Shown piece after piece: positions 1-10,243 of a DNA stretch of 64,000 bases (positions within the stretch are counted from its first letter, which is position 1; each line of letters starts with the position of its first letter). Made by a program: the position numbers and the translations under genes. Origin of the DNA: Methanolinea sp. UBA277 (GTDB lineage: Archaea; Halobacteriota; Methanomicrobia; Methanomicrobiales; Methanospirillaceae); the NCBI GenBank assembly GCA_002499905.1, contig DANP01000007.1, positions 227 through 64,226 of the forward strand, read 5' to 3'. The notes under the pieces were generated by a model. The model saw nothing but the letters and a program-made list of their open reading frames with translations. It ran no database searches and had not been told where the DNA came from.

Positions 1-914
1 TTCAGGAGCGCCGGCCAGAAGATGCAGTGGTGGTAGATGATATCCCCGCCGATGAAATGGGTAATCCCGGTCGGCTCGCCGCACCAGTAGTCCTTCCATG
101 ATGTCCCCGCCAGATCTGCCCATTCCTCGGTGAACGAGATGTACCCGATCGGGGCATCCACCCAGACGTAGACGACGAGATCGTCGCGTCCCGGGAACTT
201 CACCCCCCAGTCCAGCGTCCTCGTGATGCACCAGTCACGGAGTTCGTCCCTGACCCACCCCAGCGCATAGTTCCGTGCGTTCAGGGTGCCGGAGAGGGTA
301 TCAAGGTAGCCAAGCAGGAACTCCTTGAACTCGCTCAGCCGGAAGAAGTAGTGCTCCTGGTCCCGGGACTCGGCCTTTGTCCCGCAGACCATGCAGGTCG
401 GCTCTTTTATCTCTCCGGGCTCGAGGTGACGTCCGCATCCCTGGTCGCATTCGTCGCCCCGGGCCGGCATCCCGCAGTGGGGGCAGATCCCCTCCACGTA
501 CCGGTCGGGCAGGAACCGCTTGCACTTCGTACAGTAGCTCTGCTGGATTACTTTGGAGTAGACGTGCCCGTTCCCGATGAGCCGTTGTACCATGGAGCGG
601 GTCCTCTGGTGATTGGTCTGGTCATCGGTCATCCCGAAGTGGTCAAAGCAGACCTGCATCCTCTTGAAGGTCTGATCAAAGTGGGCGTGATACTTTTCAG
701 AGAGCGCCCGCGGCGACACACCGTCTTTCTCGGCACTCACCACGATAGGGGTCCCATGGTTGTCGGAACCGCAGATGAACACCACCTTCTCGCCACTCCG
801 CCGCAGGTAGCGGACATAGAAATCGGCCGGCACATAGGTCCGGAGGTGTCCCAGGTGGCAGGGGCCGTTGGTATAGGGAAGGCCGCAGGTCACGAGGACG
901 GGGCTGTCGCGCAT
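1..914 (-). CDS. metG: Methionyl-tRNA synthetase, N-terminal part (cut by window edge)
   Basis: Class I aminoacyl-tRNA synthetase that charges tRNA-Met in the cytoplasm. The ATG at 914 opens a frame that runs off the left edge, so only about 304 N-terminal residues are seen. The HIGH signature appears as HLGH in [17 protein letters not shown], about 20 residues in. Four Cys pairs of the zinc knuckle domain follow (CTKC, CPHC, CDQGC, CMVC), typical of the four-Cys-pair archaeal MetG. The KMSKS loop and anticodon-binding domain lie outside. It is divergent from the gene at 958, with only 43 bases between the start codons. A 7-bp inverted repeat (911-917 and 932-938) overlaps the start codon and may be chance. 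Confidence 0.96.
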   Translation of the reverse strand, partial: MRDSPVLVTCGLPYTNGPCHLGHLRTYVPADFYVRYLRRSGEKVVFICGSDNHGTPIVVSAEKDGVSPRALSEKYHAHFDQTFKRMQVCFDHFGMTDDQTNHQRTRSMVQRLIGNGHVYSKVIQQSYCTKCKRFLPDRYVEGICPHCGMPARGDECDQGCGRHLEPGEIKEPTCMVCGTKAESRDQEHYFFRLSEFKEFLLGYLDTLSGTLNARNYALGWVRDELRDWCITRTLDWGVKFPGRDDLVVYVWVDAPIGYISFTEEWADLAGTSWKDYWCGEPTGITHFIGGDIIYHHCIFWPALL

Positions 915-957
915 CATTATCTTTTTTGACGATGATGCTATAAATAACGTGATTACC

Positions 958-1749
958 ATGGGAAAACGGCTCTCCTTCCCTACCAGATCTTTCGGATCTG
1001 ACCATTTCCTGCCTGATCCATCCATCCTCCCGGGCTGGGTTGCGGAGCGGAGAGGCAGCGAAGGAGACCTTATCTCCTTCTTCCTTGAACAGGGAATCCA
1101 TCCCCAAATCGACGCGGAGGTAACGTCCCCCTGCGCCGGGGGAACGTTCTATACCGGCCGGTGGAGGGAAGCTATCGCAGGTGTTGAGGATGGGATCATA
1201 ACCGGTGAACTGGGAGGCCGGATGGGGGATGTCGTCCGGGATGCGGAGGACCTGACCCGGATCCGGAAGGGCCTCTTCCTTACCGTTCCTGCCCCGCACA
1301 TGCTCGGTCTGCACGACCGATACTACATGGATGAGGAAGATGCAGATGAGGCTCTCTTCTCGGTCTACAGGGCTCTGATGCGGGAGCAGCGGGACGCCGG
1401 CCTGGACGGCCATATACTCCTCTGTGAAACTGTCCATCGGGCGGAGCTCGAGGCTCTTTCCCGGCGGAAGGTCTTCTTCCTCCCGTCCTCCCTGAACCGG
1501 AAGTCGCTCTCCCTGCTGCTGGAGTACCAGCAGATCGTTGCGCTGACTCCGTCCCTGCTGCCGCTCCTTTCCGATCTCATGGGTGAATACGAAGTTCACC
1601 GGATTGTACTGCTCGACCCTGAGGAACAGGACCTCCGGCAGGCACTGCAGATAAGGGATCCCGACCAGATCCTCTGCGGTGGCTACTGCAAGAAGTCCTG
1701 TGGGGAGTACTGGAAGAATCTGGTAAAAAAAGCGGAAATTCTCAAATAG
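958..1749 (+). CDS. Conserved-looking protein of unknown function
   Basis: A 263-residue protein that I do not recognise. It has no signal peptide or membrane segment. Acidic and hydrophobic stretches alternate as in a globular cytoplasmic protein, and the C-terminus carries a small Cys cluster ([13 protein letters not shown]) that could bind metal. A GTG at 949 is an alternative start three codons upstream. A TATA-like stretch at 938-946 sits so close that the transcript would be leaderless or the true start lies slightly downstream. The gene is divergent from metG and overlaps the 3' end of the DHH gene by 8 bases. Codon use resembles the neighbours, supporting a real gene. Confidence 0.75.
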   Translation: MGKRLSFPTRSFGSDHFLPDPSILPGWVAERRGSEGDLISFFLEQGIHPQIDAEVTSPCAGGTFYTGRWREAIAGVEDGIITGELGGRMGDVVRDAEDLTRIRKGLFLTVPAPHMLGLHDRYYMDEEDADEALFSVYRALMREQRDAGLDGHILLCETVHRAELEALSRRKVFFLPSSLNRKSLSLLLEYQQIVALTPSLLPLLSDLMGEYEVHRIVLLDPEEQDLRQALQIRDPDQILCGGYCKKSCGEYWKNLVKKAEILK

Positions 1750-2710
1750 ATTCGGCGATCTCCACGAACCGGGAGAACTTCGGAACGGTGCCGAAGATTC
1801 GGAACCGTATCCGGTCCCAGAAGGAGAAGTTAAAATTCCCGCCGGCTGCATTGGGGTGGCCGCCGCCCCCGTATTCCCGGGCGATGAGGTGGCTGATCGG
1901 GGGAACCGACCTGAGCGAGAACCGGCCCTCCCGGGAGATCAGGACCTCGATATCCGTGGAGAGCTCCTTCCGCATCCGGGCCGCCGTCTCGCTCGGATAC
2001 CCGAAGAGGGGGGCAAACGCGATCCGGTACCGTGTCCCGAGGATGGCCGCCTTCCGGATGCTCTGTGCAATCTTTGCCTCCATGTCAGAGACGATATCCT
2101 GGTATTCCTCCTCGATACGCCGGTCGGTGAACACCCCTTCCGCTAACCGGTCACGGACGTAGTCCCGGTTCTTCCAGCGCTGGAGGACCACGCCGAGAAC
2201 GGCCGAGCGGGGGTCTTCGTGTTTCCAGAGGTCATAGTCGCAGACCACCCGGGCAACCTCATGAGCCACGGGATTATCGGGGAGGAGATCACGGGCACAG
2301 ATCCCGCAGGCGCAGGTTGAGGTATCGATCCTGAGGAGACTGCAGTATCCCTGAACCGATGCAATATCCTGGTCCGACCAGCGGTGGTGGTCCCGCCACT
2401 CGATCTGCCAGCCCGCCTCCGTAACCTTCCGGATCCTGTTCTCAATGCCGGGCTGGTAGCCGAGGTCGCTGATAGAAAGCGTGGTGCCGGTTCCGTCAAC
2501 CGCAGCCACCGCGTCGAGCGCCTGGGGGAAGCTCCCGACCGAGCAGAAGATGGTGGTGACCGTACCGTACCGCATCCGGTGGATGGCATCCCCGCCCACG
2601 GCATCGAGGTCATTGTGGGTGAGGTGTACCAGGGAATTTTTCCGCGAGTTCAACAGGGAGATGAGACGCTCTTCGAACGCTGATACCGTTCCGGATCCTG
2701 TCAAACCCAC
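1742..2710 (-). CDS. DHH/DHHA1 family phosphoesterase
   Basis: Predicted metal-dependent phosphoesterase of the DHH superfamily (RecJ/NrnA/oligoribonuclease type), 322 residues. Motif I is seen as HNDLDAVGGDA near residue 33, motif II as the Asp of ISDLGY, the DHH signature itself as DHHRWSD, and the DHHA1 glycine-rich RNA-binding motif as GGGGHPNAAGG near the C-terminus. The start is a GTG at 2710, preceded by a GGTGG-type ribosome binding site about 7 bases away. Family members degrade short oligonucleotides, pAp or cyclic dinucleotides; the exact substrate cannot be read here. It converges with the unknown gene at 958-1749. Confidence 0.9.
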   Translation of the reverse strand: MGLTGSGTVSAFEERLISLLNSRKNSLVHLTHNDLDAVGGDAIHRMRYGTVTTIFCSVGSFPQALDAVAAVDGTGTTLSISDLGYQPGIENRIRKVTEAGWQIEWRDHHRWSDQDIASVQGYCSLLRIDTSTCACGICARDLLPDNPVAHEVARVVCDYDLWKHEDPRSAVLGVVLQRWKNRDYVRDRLAEGVFTDRRIEEEYQDIVSDMEAKIAQSIRKAAILGTRYRIAFAPLFGYPSETAARMRKELSTDIEVLISREGRFSLRSVPPISHLIAREYGGGGHPNAAGGNFNFSFWDRIRFRIFGTVPKFSRFVEIAESI

Positions 2711-2770
2711 CTATTCCACCGCCGAATGAAAAAAAGGTGCATTATTTTGGGGATGCAACCTTAAACATCA

Positions 2771-2780
2771 TAATTTATTA
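2771..2780 (+). promoter_or_regulatory. TATA-like element of tRNA-Phe
   Basis: AT-rich TATA-like box (TAATTTATTA) about 30 bases upstream of the mature 5' end of tRNA-Phe, in an otherwise GC-rich region. Position and composition fit an archaeal TBP site. Confidence 0.5.
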
Positions 2781-2808
2781 GTTTAAAGGGTGAATAATGT
2801 ATTCCCTC

Positions 2809-2882
2809 GCCTCAGTAGCTCAGTTCGGGAGAGCGCCAGACTGAAGATCTGGTTGTCCCCGGTTCAAATCCGGGCTGAGGCA
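2809..2882 (+). tRNA. tRNA-Phe (GAA)
   Basis: A 74-base cloverleaf: acceptor GCCTCAG pairs with CTGAGGC, discriminator A. The D-arm, a five-pair anticodon stem (CCAGA/TCTGG), loop CTGAAGA with anticodon GAA, and T-arm CCCGG-TTCAAAT-CCGGG are all present. CCA is not encoded. The last 13 bases (2870-2882) recur at 6100-6112, and the last 14 at 8193-8206, so the 3' end appears to have served as an integration or recombination site. Confidence 0.97.
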
Positions 2883-5724
<2,842 letters not shown>

Positions 5725-5779
5725 CATAAACGTCTTCAATGGTGGAGAACCTCACGAAGGCGGATAAGGAACTCGGGCA

Positions 5780-6013
5780 GTGTTTGGCAAAAGGGCTGAA
5801 GTTGTGAAGGGTATATCCGGTGGGGCGCCACGAATCATCTCGTGGAACATTACCCTGCGGTGTCCGCTGAAATGTGCCCACTGCTACGTGGACGCCGGGT
5901 GTAGCGGCGGGTGCCGGGTGCGGGCGTATGCCCAAAGCGGGGATTTTGCAGGGGAGGATCCGTTCTGCTATGTGGATAACTCTGATGATGATCGATTTGG
6001 TGATGGTCTATGA
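5780..6013 (+). pseudogene. Radical SAM/SPASM gene with large internal deletion
   Basis: This 77-residue frame joins the two ends of a protein normally about 350-390 residues long. The N-terminus carries the radical SAM motif CPLKCAHCY within SWNITLRCPLKCAHCYVDAG. It runs directly into a C-terminal end typical of NirJ/AhbC/AhbD-like haem-pathway proteins (CSGGCRVRAYAQSGDF, then DPFCY). The core of the barrel and most of the SPASM domain are missing. The junction lies between two copies of GCCGGGTG (5894-5901 and 5913-5920), suggesting deletion through short repeats. The start is a GTG at 5780, 55 bases after katG. The reading frame is still open, so it could be expressed, but catalysis is very unlikely. 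Confidence 0.75.
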
Positions 6014-6099
6014 GAATGGGCCTTTCCTCAATTTTTATTAATTGTATCCCTCATCTGCGCGGTTACAAATCAGACCGAATTTTACGCTCCGTCCGGACG

Positions 6100-6112
6100 C
6101 CGGGCTGAGGCA
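6100..6112 (+). repeat. Copy of tRNA-Phe 3' end (att-like), copy 2
   Basis: CCGGGCTGAGGCA, identical to the last 13 bases of tRNA-Phe (2870-2882). It is followed by an AT-rich stretch with the block AACAATAATTCTCTC, which recurs after the copy at 8193. It marks the right border of the katG segment and the left border of the first secreted-protein pair. Confidence 0.7.
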
Positions 6113-6205
6113 TAAATTCGAAAAATAACAATAATTCTCTCTTATTTTGGTAAATAAAGCGTAAATAAAAGAAATACCAGGGGGATAGTCCTGGTTTGTT
6201 CCCTC

Positions 6206-7072
6206 TTACACGACCCCGCTTATTCCCTGGCCGGAACCGGTGTACACCGATTCGTAGTGCATCAGTTTTTCGAAGAGGGTGATAGCACCGTCAGCGGTGG
6301 TTTCCTCGGAGAACTCGATGCGTTCCATCAGCGGATCAATGATATGGTTGTTCTGCCCGATTAAGTCCTGTCCTGAATTCCTGATTATGATACCCCGGCC
6401 TTCCTGTATCAGAACATCCATGTATGCCGAGGCCATGCCCCTGGAGGGGACATCTGAGACGAACTCACTGACACGGATGTCGTGGTTCAGTTCCACCGGG
6501 TGGTCGCCCGACGGAGTCACGAACCGGTCGGTTGAGGTGGTCCGCACGTTGGCCACGGTCATGTCAATAGAGCTTCCCGCTTCAGCCCTGTTGCAGAAAG
6601 CCGGAATAAGTGACGGGGGCGCTTGCGCAAAAGGACAGATGAGTGCATTCAGGGTTATATCGGGCCAGCCAGCCCCATCCACCATGATGGTGTCGCTGGA
6701 CACAACAGAGGCGCCATCGATGCCGACAAAGGCGATCTGCTTGGTTGCCTCGACGTTCCACTGGCCGCTGAGCTGACCGCTGGTCTCTACATCAAGCTCC
6801 TTGTCATAGAGCATCAGACCGACGCCATGGGTCTGGGTGTCCTCAGTATACACTGATTCATATATCCCGGTCTCCAGCGGGGGAATATCGGTCAGGTCTT
6901 CGGCAGCAATCCTCCATTGCAGCTCGGTTGCAGAGGCAAAATTCCCGACAGCATTGACGCTGGTCGATGTGACGATCCCCTGCGTCTCAGGAACCGGCGG
7001 TATGGTGTGATCAGCGATGACAACCCCGGTCAGGAGTATAAGTGCGATTGCTAGAATTGCGAGTTTCTTCAT
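6206..7072 (-). CDS. Secreted protein of unknown function, tandem family member 1
   Basis: A 288-residue exported protein with an N-terminal signal peptide (MKKLAILAIALILLTG) probably cut after VVIA. Blocks shared by all four tandem copies are: VPETQGIVTSTS near residue 28; YTEDTQTHGVGL and SGQWNVEATKQIAF in the middle; two Cys in ICPFA and FCNRAEAGS that may form a disulfide; ELNHDIRV and DVPS; and ERIEFSEETTADGAITLFEKLMHYES at the end (quoted only in part by families known to me: none). This copy has a longer insert before ERIEF and a unique C-terminal tail. The start ATG follows a GGAGGG site. I do not recognise the family; a cell-surface structural role is a guess. Confidence 0.85.
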   Translation of the reverse strand: MKKLAILAIALILLTGVVIADHTIPPVPETQGIVTSTSVNAVGNFASATELQWRIAAEDLTDIPPLETGIYESVYTEDTQTHGVGLMLYDKELDVETSGQLSGQWNVEATKQIAFVGIDGASVVSSDTIMVDGAGWPDITLNALICPFAQAPPSLIPAFCNRAEAGSSIDMTVANVRTTSTDRFVTPSGDHPVELNHDIRVSEFVSDVPSRGMASAYMDVLIQEGRGIIIRNSGQDLIGQNNHIIDPLMERIEFSEETTADGAITLFEKLMHYESVYTGSGQGISGVV

Positions 7073-7092
7073 TCCATCCCTCCTACATTCAA

Positions 7093-7109
7093 TGCTGACC
7101 TTCTCAGCA
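7093..7109 (-). promoter_or_regulatory. 5'-end dyad of tandem family gene 1
   Basis: Inverted repeat TGCTGA-N5-TCAGCA lying between the TATA-like sequence (7133-7141) and the ribosome binding site. At about 25 bases from the TATA box it would start at the mRNA 5' end. Equivalent dyads precede genes 2, 3 and 4. Confidence 0.5.
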
Positions 7110-7198
7110 CAAATTAACCTGAATGAAATTGGATTATATAATTGTATTCGTAAAGAACCTCTTTCGTTTGGTAATAGAAAAAAGGAAATTTCTGGTTT

Positions 7199-8005
7199 TT
7201 ACCTGACAAATCCGGACTCGTAGTGCATCAGCTTCTCGAAGAGGGTGATGGCACCGTCAGCGGTGGTCTCCTCGGAGAACTCGATGCGTTCATCAAGTGT
7301 AATTTCCTCTCCATTATTGTCTTCCTGAATCAGGACATCCAGGTACGCCGATGCCATGCCGATCGACGGAACATCAGAGACGAGCTCGCTCACCCGGATA
7401 TCGTGGTTCAATTCGACCGGGTGGTCGGCAGACGGCATGACGAACCGGTCAGTTGTGGTGGTCCGGAGGTTGGCCACGGTCATGTCAACCGTGGACCCCG
7501 CTTCAGCCCGGTTGCAGAATGAGGGAGCGACTTCGGTTATTTCTTCTGCAAACGGGCAGATAAGTACCTCACTTGCAGTATGGAATGTCGCTGCACCGTC
7601 AACCATGATACTGTCGCTGGAGACAACAGCGGCGCCGTCAATACCTATGAATGCGATCTGCTTGGTGGCCTCGACGTTCCACTGGCCGGAGATTTGGCCG
7701 GAAGTCTCGATGTCGGTCTCCTTGTCATAGAGCATCAAGCCCACGCCGTGGGTCTGGGTGTCTTCTGTGTAGGTCGACTCATAGATGGCATCGTGGACAA
7801 CTAGGGGCGGAACATCCGGCAGACCTCCGATGGCATCAGTGATCCTCCACTGGAGTTCGGAAGTAGATGCAAAATTGCCTACCAAGTTTACACTTGTCGA
7901 TGTGAAAATTCCCTGGGTCTCAGGGACAGGAGTAATTCCCCGATCTGCGATAGCATATCCGGTCAGGAGTGCGAGTGCGATAATCAGAATTACGAGTTTC
8001 TTCAT
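7199..8005 (-). CDS. Secreted protein of unknown function, tandem family member 2
   Basis: A 268-residue paralog of the gene at 6206-7072. I chose the ATG at 8005 because it follows a GGAGGA site and begins the signal peptide MKKLVILIIALALLTG. The frame is open 26 codons further upstream, but that part is promoter sequence. The conserved blocks are present: VPETQGIFTSTS, YTEDTQTHGVGL, the two Cys in ICPFA and FCNRAEAGS, ELNHDIRVSELVSDVPS and EETTADGAITLFEKLMHYES. The intergenic DNA between genes 1 and 2 resembles that between genes 3 and 4, so the two genes were duplicated as a pair. Each gene appears to have its own promoter. Confidence 0.85.
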   Translation of the reverse strand: MKKLVILIIALALLTGYAIADRGITPVPETQGIFTSTSVNLVGNFASTSELQWRITDAIGGLPDVPPLVVHDAIYESTYTEDTQTHGVGLMLYDKETDIETSGQISGQWNVEATKQIAFIGIDGAAVVSSDSIMVDGAATFHTASEVLICPFAEEITEVAPSFCNRAEAGSTVDMTVANLRTTTTDRFVMPSADHPVELNHDIRVSELVSDVPSIGMASAYLDVLIQEDNNGEEITLDERIEFSEETTADGAITLFEKLMHYESGFVR

Positions 8006-8026
8006 TACATTCCTCCTACATTTCAA

Positions 8027-8042
8027 TGCCGATATCTCGGCA
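8027..8042 (-). promoter_or_regulatory. 5'-end dyad of tandem family gene 2
   Basis: Inverted repeat TGCCGA-N4-TCGGCA just upstream of the ribosome binding site and about 25 bases downstream of an AT-rich TATA-like stretch (8068-8078). Both arms differ from the gene 1 dyad in a matching way (CC/GG in place of CT/AG), so the pairing is conserved while the sequence changed. Confidence 0.5.
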
Positions 8043-8192
8043 TAAATCCTAATGCTATCCAAGAAGAATAAAAATCTATCCAAAAAAAGAAACTTAACGG
8101 TGAATGATCCCTAAAGCCAGTATACTTAGGACTCGTAAGGAGCAGATTGGATTTGTATTTGAGAAGAGGCATTGAACCATACTTTCCTAAAC

Positions 8193-8206
8193 TCCGGGCT
8201 GAGGCA
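8193..8206 (+). repeat. Copy of tRNA-Phe 3' end (att-like), copy 3
   Basis: TCCGGGCTGAGGCA, identical to the last 14 bases of tRNA-Phe (2869-2882). The downstream flank (AAAATAACAATAATTCTCTCTTATTTT, allowing for its start at 8212) repeats that found after the copy at 6100. It separates the gene 1/2 pair from the gene 3/4 pair. Confidence 0.7.
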
Positions 8207-8294
8207 TGCTGCAAAAATAACAATAATTCTCTCTTATTTTTGGAATTGAAGTGATTATAAAAGAAATACCGGGATGTTATTCTGGTTGTTCGAT

Positions 8295-9116
8295 TTATCT
8301 GACCACCCCGGACTCATAGTGCATCAGCTTCTCGAAGAGGGTGATGGCGCCGTCAGCGGTGCTCTCTTCGGTGAACTCAATCCGCTCCATCAGAACCCGG
8401 CCGGTCTGCAGTGCGCCCCCTCCTTCCTGGATCAGGATATCCAGATTGGCAGATGCCATGCCCACCGACGGGACATCAGTGATGAGCTCGGTGACACGGA
8501 GGTCGTGGTTCAATTCGACCGGATGGTCACCGGATCCCATAATGAACCGGTCGGTGGAGGTGGTGCGGACGTTGGCAACGGTCATGTCGATGGTGCTACC
8601 TGCTTCAGCGCGGTTGCAGTATGTGGGTATCGGACCTGCGTCCGTATCTACAAACGGACAAATGAACTCGTCACTATACCTGATACAGTTTCTCGCTCCA
8701 TCAACAAAGATTGAATCCGATGAGACAACGTGTGCACCATCGATACCGATGAAGGCGATCTGCTTGGTGGCCTCGATATTCCACTGCCCGCTGATCTGGT
8801 TGCTGGTCTCTGTATCGAGTTCCTTGTCATACTGTACCAGCCCGACTCCATCGGACTGGGTGTCCTCGGTATATACAGATTCATAGATACCCGAACCAGT
8901 GCCATTACCTTCAAGTGGCGGTACTGAGGGAAGTCCGCCATTCACCGTTGTAATCCTCCACTGGATCTCAGACATTGAGGCCAGGTTGCCCACGGCATTC
9001 ACCGATGTCGATGTAACAATGCCTTGGGTCTCCGGTACCTGGGGTATACCCGTGTCTGCGAATGAGTAGCCGGAAAGGAGAACAATAGCTACCATGAGCA
9101 ATAAAAATTTTTTCAC
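8295..9116 (-). CDS. Secreted protein of unknown function, tandem family member 3
   Basis: A 273-residue paralog beginning at a GTG at 9116 after a GGAGGA site. Signal peptide MKKFLLLMVAIVLLSG is probably cut after YSFA. It carries the family blocks: VPETQGIVTSTS, YTEDTQSDGVGL, SGQWNIEATKQIAF, the Cys pair (ICPF, YCNRAEAGS), ELNHDLRVTELITDVPSVG and ERIEFTEESTADGA. The DNA encoding ELNHDLRVTELITDVPSVG (about 8463-8525) is closely similar to a linker segment of the PEGA protein at 43498-43556. A glycine-rich insert (GGGALQTG) replaces the longer loop of gene 1. No enzymatic motif is seen. Confidence 0.85.
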   Translation of the reverse strand: MKKFLLLMVAIVLLSGYSFADTGIPQVPETQGIVTSTSVNAVGNLASMSEIQWRITTVNGGLPSVPPLEGNGTGSGIYESVYTEDTQSDGVGLVQYDKELDTETSNQISGQWNIEATKQIAFIGIDGAHVVSSDSIFVDGARNCIRYSDEFICPFVDTDAGPIPTYCNRAEAGSTIDMTVANVRTTSTDRFIMGSGDHPVELNHDLRVTELITDVPSVGMASANLDILIQEGGGALQTGRVLMERIEFTEESTADGAITLFEKLMHYESGVVR

Positions 9117-9136
9117 TTAATTCCTCCTGCAATTCA

Positions 9137-9153
9137 TGCCGATACGTTCAGCA
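9137..9153 (-). promoter_or_regulatory. 5'-end dyad of tandem family gene 3
   Basis: TGCCGA-N5-TCAGCA, an inverted repeat with one mismatch in DNA that becomes a G-U pair in RNA. It sits directly upstream of the GGAGGA site and about 25 bases from a TATA-like stretch (9176-9186). Confidence 0.45.
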
Positions 9154-9238
9154 CAAAATAAACTGAATGAAATCGGTTATATTAAAATTATCTGCATATT
9201 ATTTTCGCAGGGTAGAATAAAAAAGGAAATTTTCGGAT

Positions 9239-10054
9239 TTACCTGACCATTCCCGATTCGTAGTGCATCAGCTTCTCGAAGAGCGTGATAGCACCGTCAG
9301 CAGAGGTCTCCTCGGTGAATTCGATACGCTCAACCAGGTCATTGCTGAGATCAAAGGCACCTCCTTCCTGGATGAGGACATCCAGATACGCGGAAGCCAT
9401 GCCGATGGAGGGAACATCGGTCACCAGTTCGCTCACCCTGATATCGTGGTTGAGCTCGACCGGGTGGTCACTGGAGGGCATCACGAACCGGTCGGTGGTG
9501 GTGGTCCTGACGTTGGCCACGGTCATGTCGATGGTGCTTCCCGCCTCGGCACGGTTGCAGAATGCCGGAAAGTCCTTTGAGACCATGGGGGCAAACGGGC
9601 AGATGACGTGTTCAGCTGTTTCCTGTACATCCTCATACGCTGCACCGTCAACCATGATGCTGTCGCTAGAGACGACAGAGGCTCCGTCGATTCCAATGAA
9701 GGCGATCTGCTTGGTAGCCTCGATGTTCCACTGGCCGCTGATCTGGCCGCTGGTCTCGACATCCATTTCCTTATCGTAGAGCATCAGGCCGACACCATCG
9801 GACTGGGTGTCCTCCGTATAGGTTGATTCGTAGATAGCCCCCGGCGGAGTGAGGGGCGGGATGTCAGGGAGTCCGCTGGTATCATCAGTAATCCTCCACT
9901 GTATCTTGGTAGCAGAGGCAAAATTGCCCACAGCATTGATTGATGTGGATGTGACAATCCCCTGGGTTTCCGGGACAGGCGGCATTCCCCGGTCGGCCAG
10001 GGCATATCCGGTGAGAATAACCATGAACAGGAAAAGTATTGTGATTTTTTTCAT
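9239..10054 (-). CDS. Secreted protein of unknown function, tandem family member 4
   Basis: A 271-residue paralog, ATG at 10054 after a GGAGGA site. Signal peptide MKKITILFLFMVILTG is probably cut after YALA. Family blocks are all present, including the Cys pair (ICPFA, FCNRAEAGS), ELNHDIRVSELVTDVPSIG and ERIEFTEETSADGA. It ends KLMHYESGMVR, like members 2 and 3. It is the promoter-proximal gene of unit 2 and corresponds to member 2 of unit 1 by its upstream sequence. Function unknown. The close similarity of the four copies suggests recent expansion or gene conversion. Confidence 0.85.
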   Translation of the reverse strand: MKKITILFLFMVILTGYALADRGMPPVPETQGIVTSTSINAVGNFASATKIQWRITDDTSGLPDIPPLTPPGAIYESTYTEDTQSDGVGLMLYDKEMDVETSGQISGQWNIEATKQIAFIGIDGASVVSSDSIMVDGAAYEDVQETAEHVICPFAPMVSKDFPAFCNRAEAGSTIDMTVANVRTTTTDRFVMPSSDHPVELNHDIRVSELVTDVPSIGMASAYLDVLIQEGGAFDLSNDLVERIEFTEETSADGAITLFEKLMHYESGMVR

Positions 10055-10073
10055 TACATTCCTCCTGCATACG

Positions 10074-10093
10074 TGCTGATACCCAGATCAGCA
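10074..10093 (-). promoter_or_regulatory. 5'-end dyad of tandem family gene 4
   Basis: Perfect inverted repeat TGCTGAT-N6-ATCAGCA between the TATA-like stretch (about 10120-10130) and the ribosome binding site. It is the longest arm pair of the four. Confidence 0.5.
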
Positions 10094-10243
10094 TCAATCC
10101 CAGATGATATCCTTAGGCCTATTAAATTATTGTAGTTCCCAAAACTGAGGGTGGTGAACTAAATCCGGAGAACAGAACTGTTCCCCTCTGTACAGAAGAT
10201 GGAGTAACATTTGGGAAGGAATTCTCTTTAAAATTTCGAGAGC

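Larger units (their letters stand above)
6100..10100. repeat. Tandem duplication of a two-gene unit of about 2 kb
   Basis: Unit 1 spans about 6100-8192 and unit 2 about 8193-10100. Each contains, in order, a copy of the tRNA-Phe 3' end, a shared AT-rich flank, a secreted-family gene, a related intergenic spacer with its own dyad and promoter, a second family gene, and a second dyad and promoter. The matching order of spacer types shows that the pair was the unit duplicated. An earlier duplication made the pair itself. Confidence 0.65.

Noticed and set aside
911..938. 7-base inverted repeat GCATCAT/ATGATGC at the metG divergent promoter
   Set aside because: Short arms with a 14-base spacer are expected by chance at this length, and one arm is part of the metG start.
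697..1851. 384-codon minus-strand frame across metG start and the unknown gene
   Set aside because: It crosses the metG promoter and two genes; composition is typical of a shadow frame.
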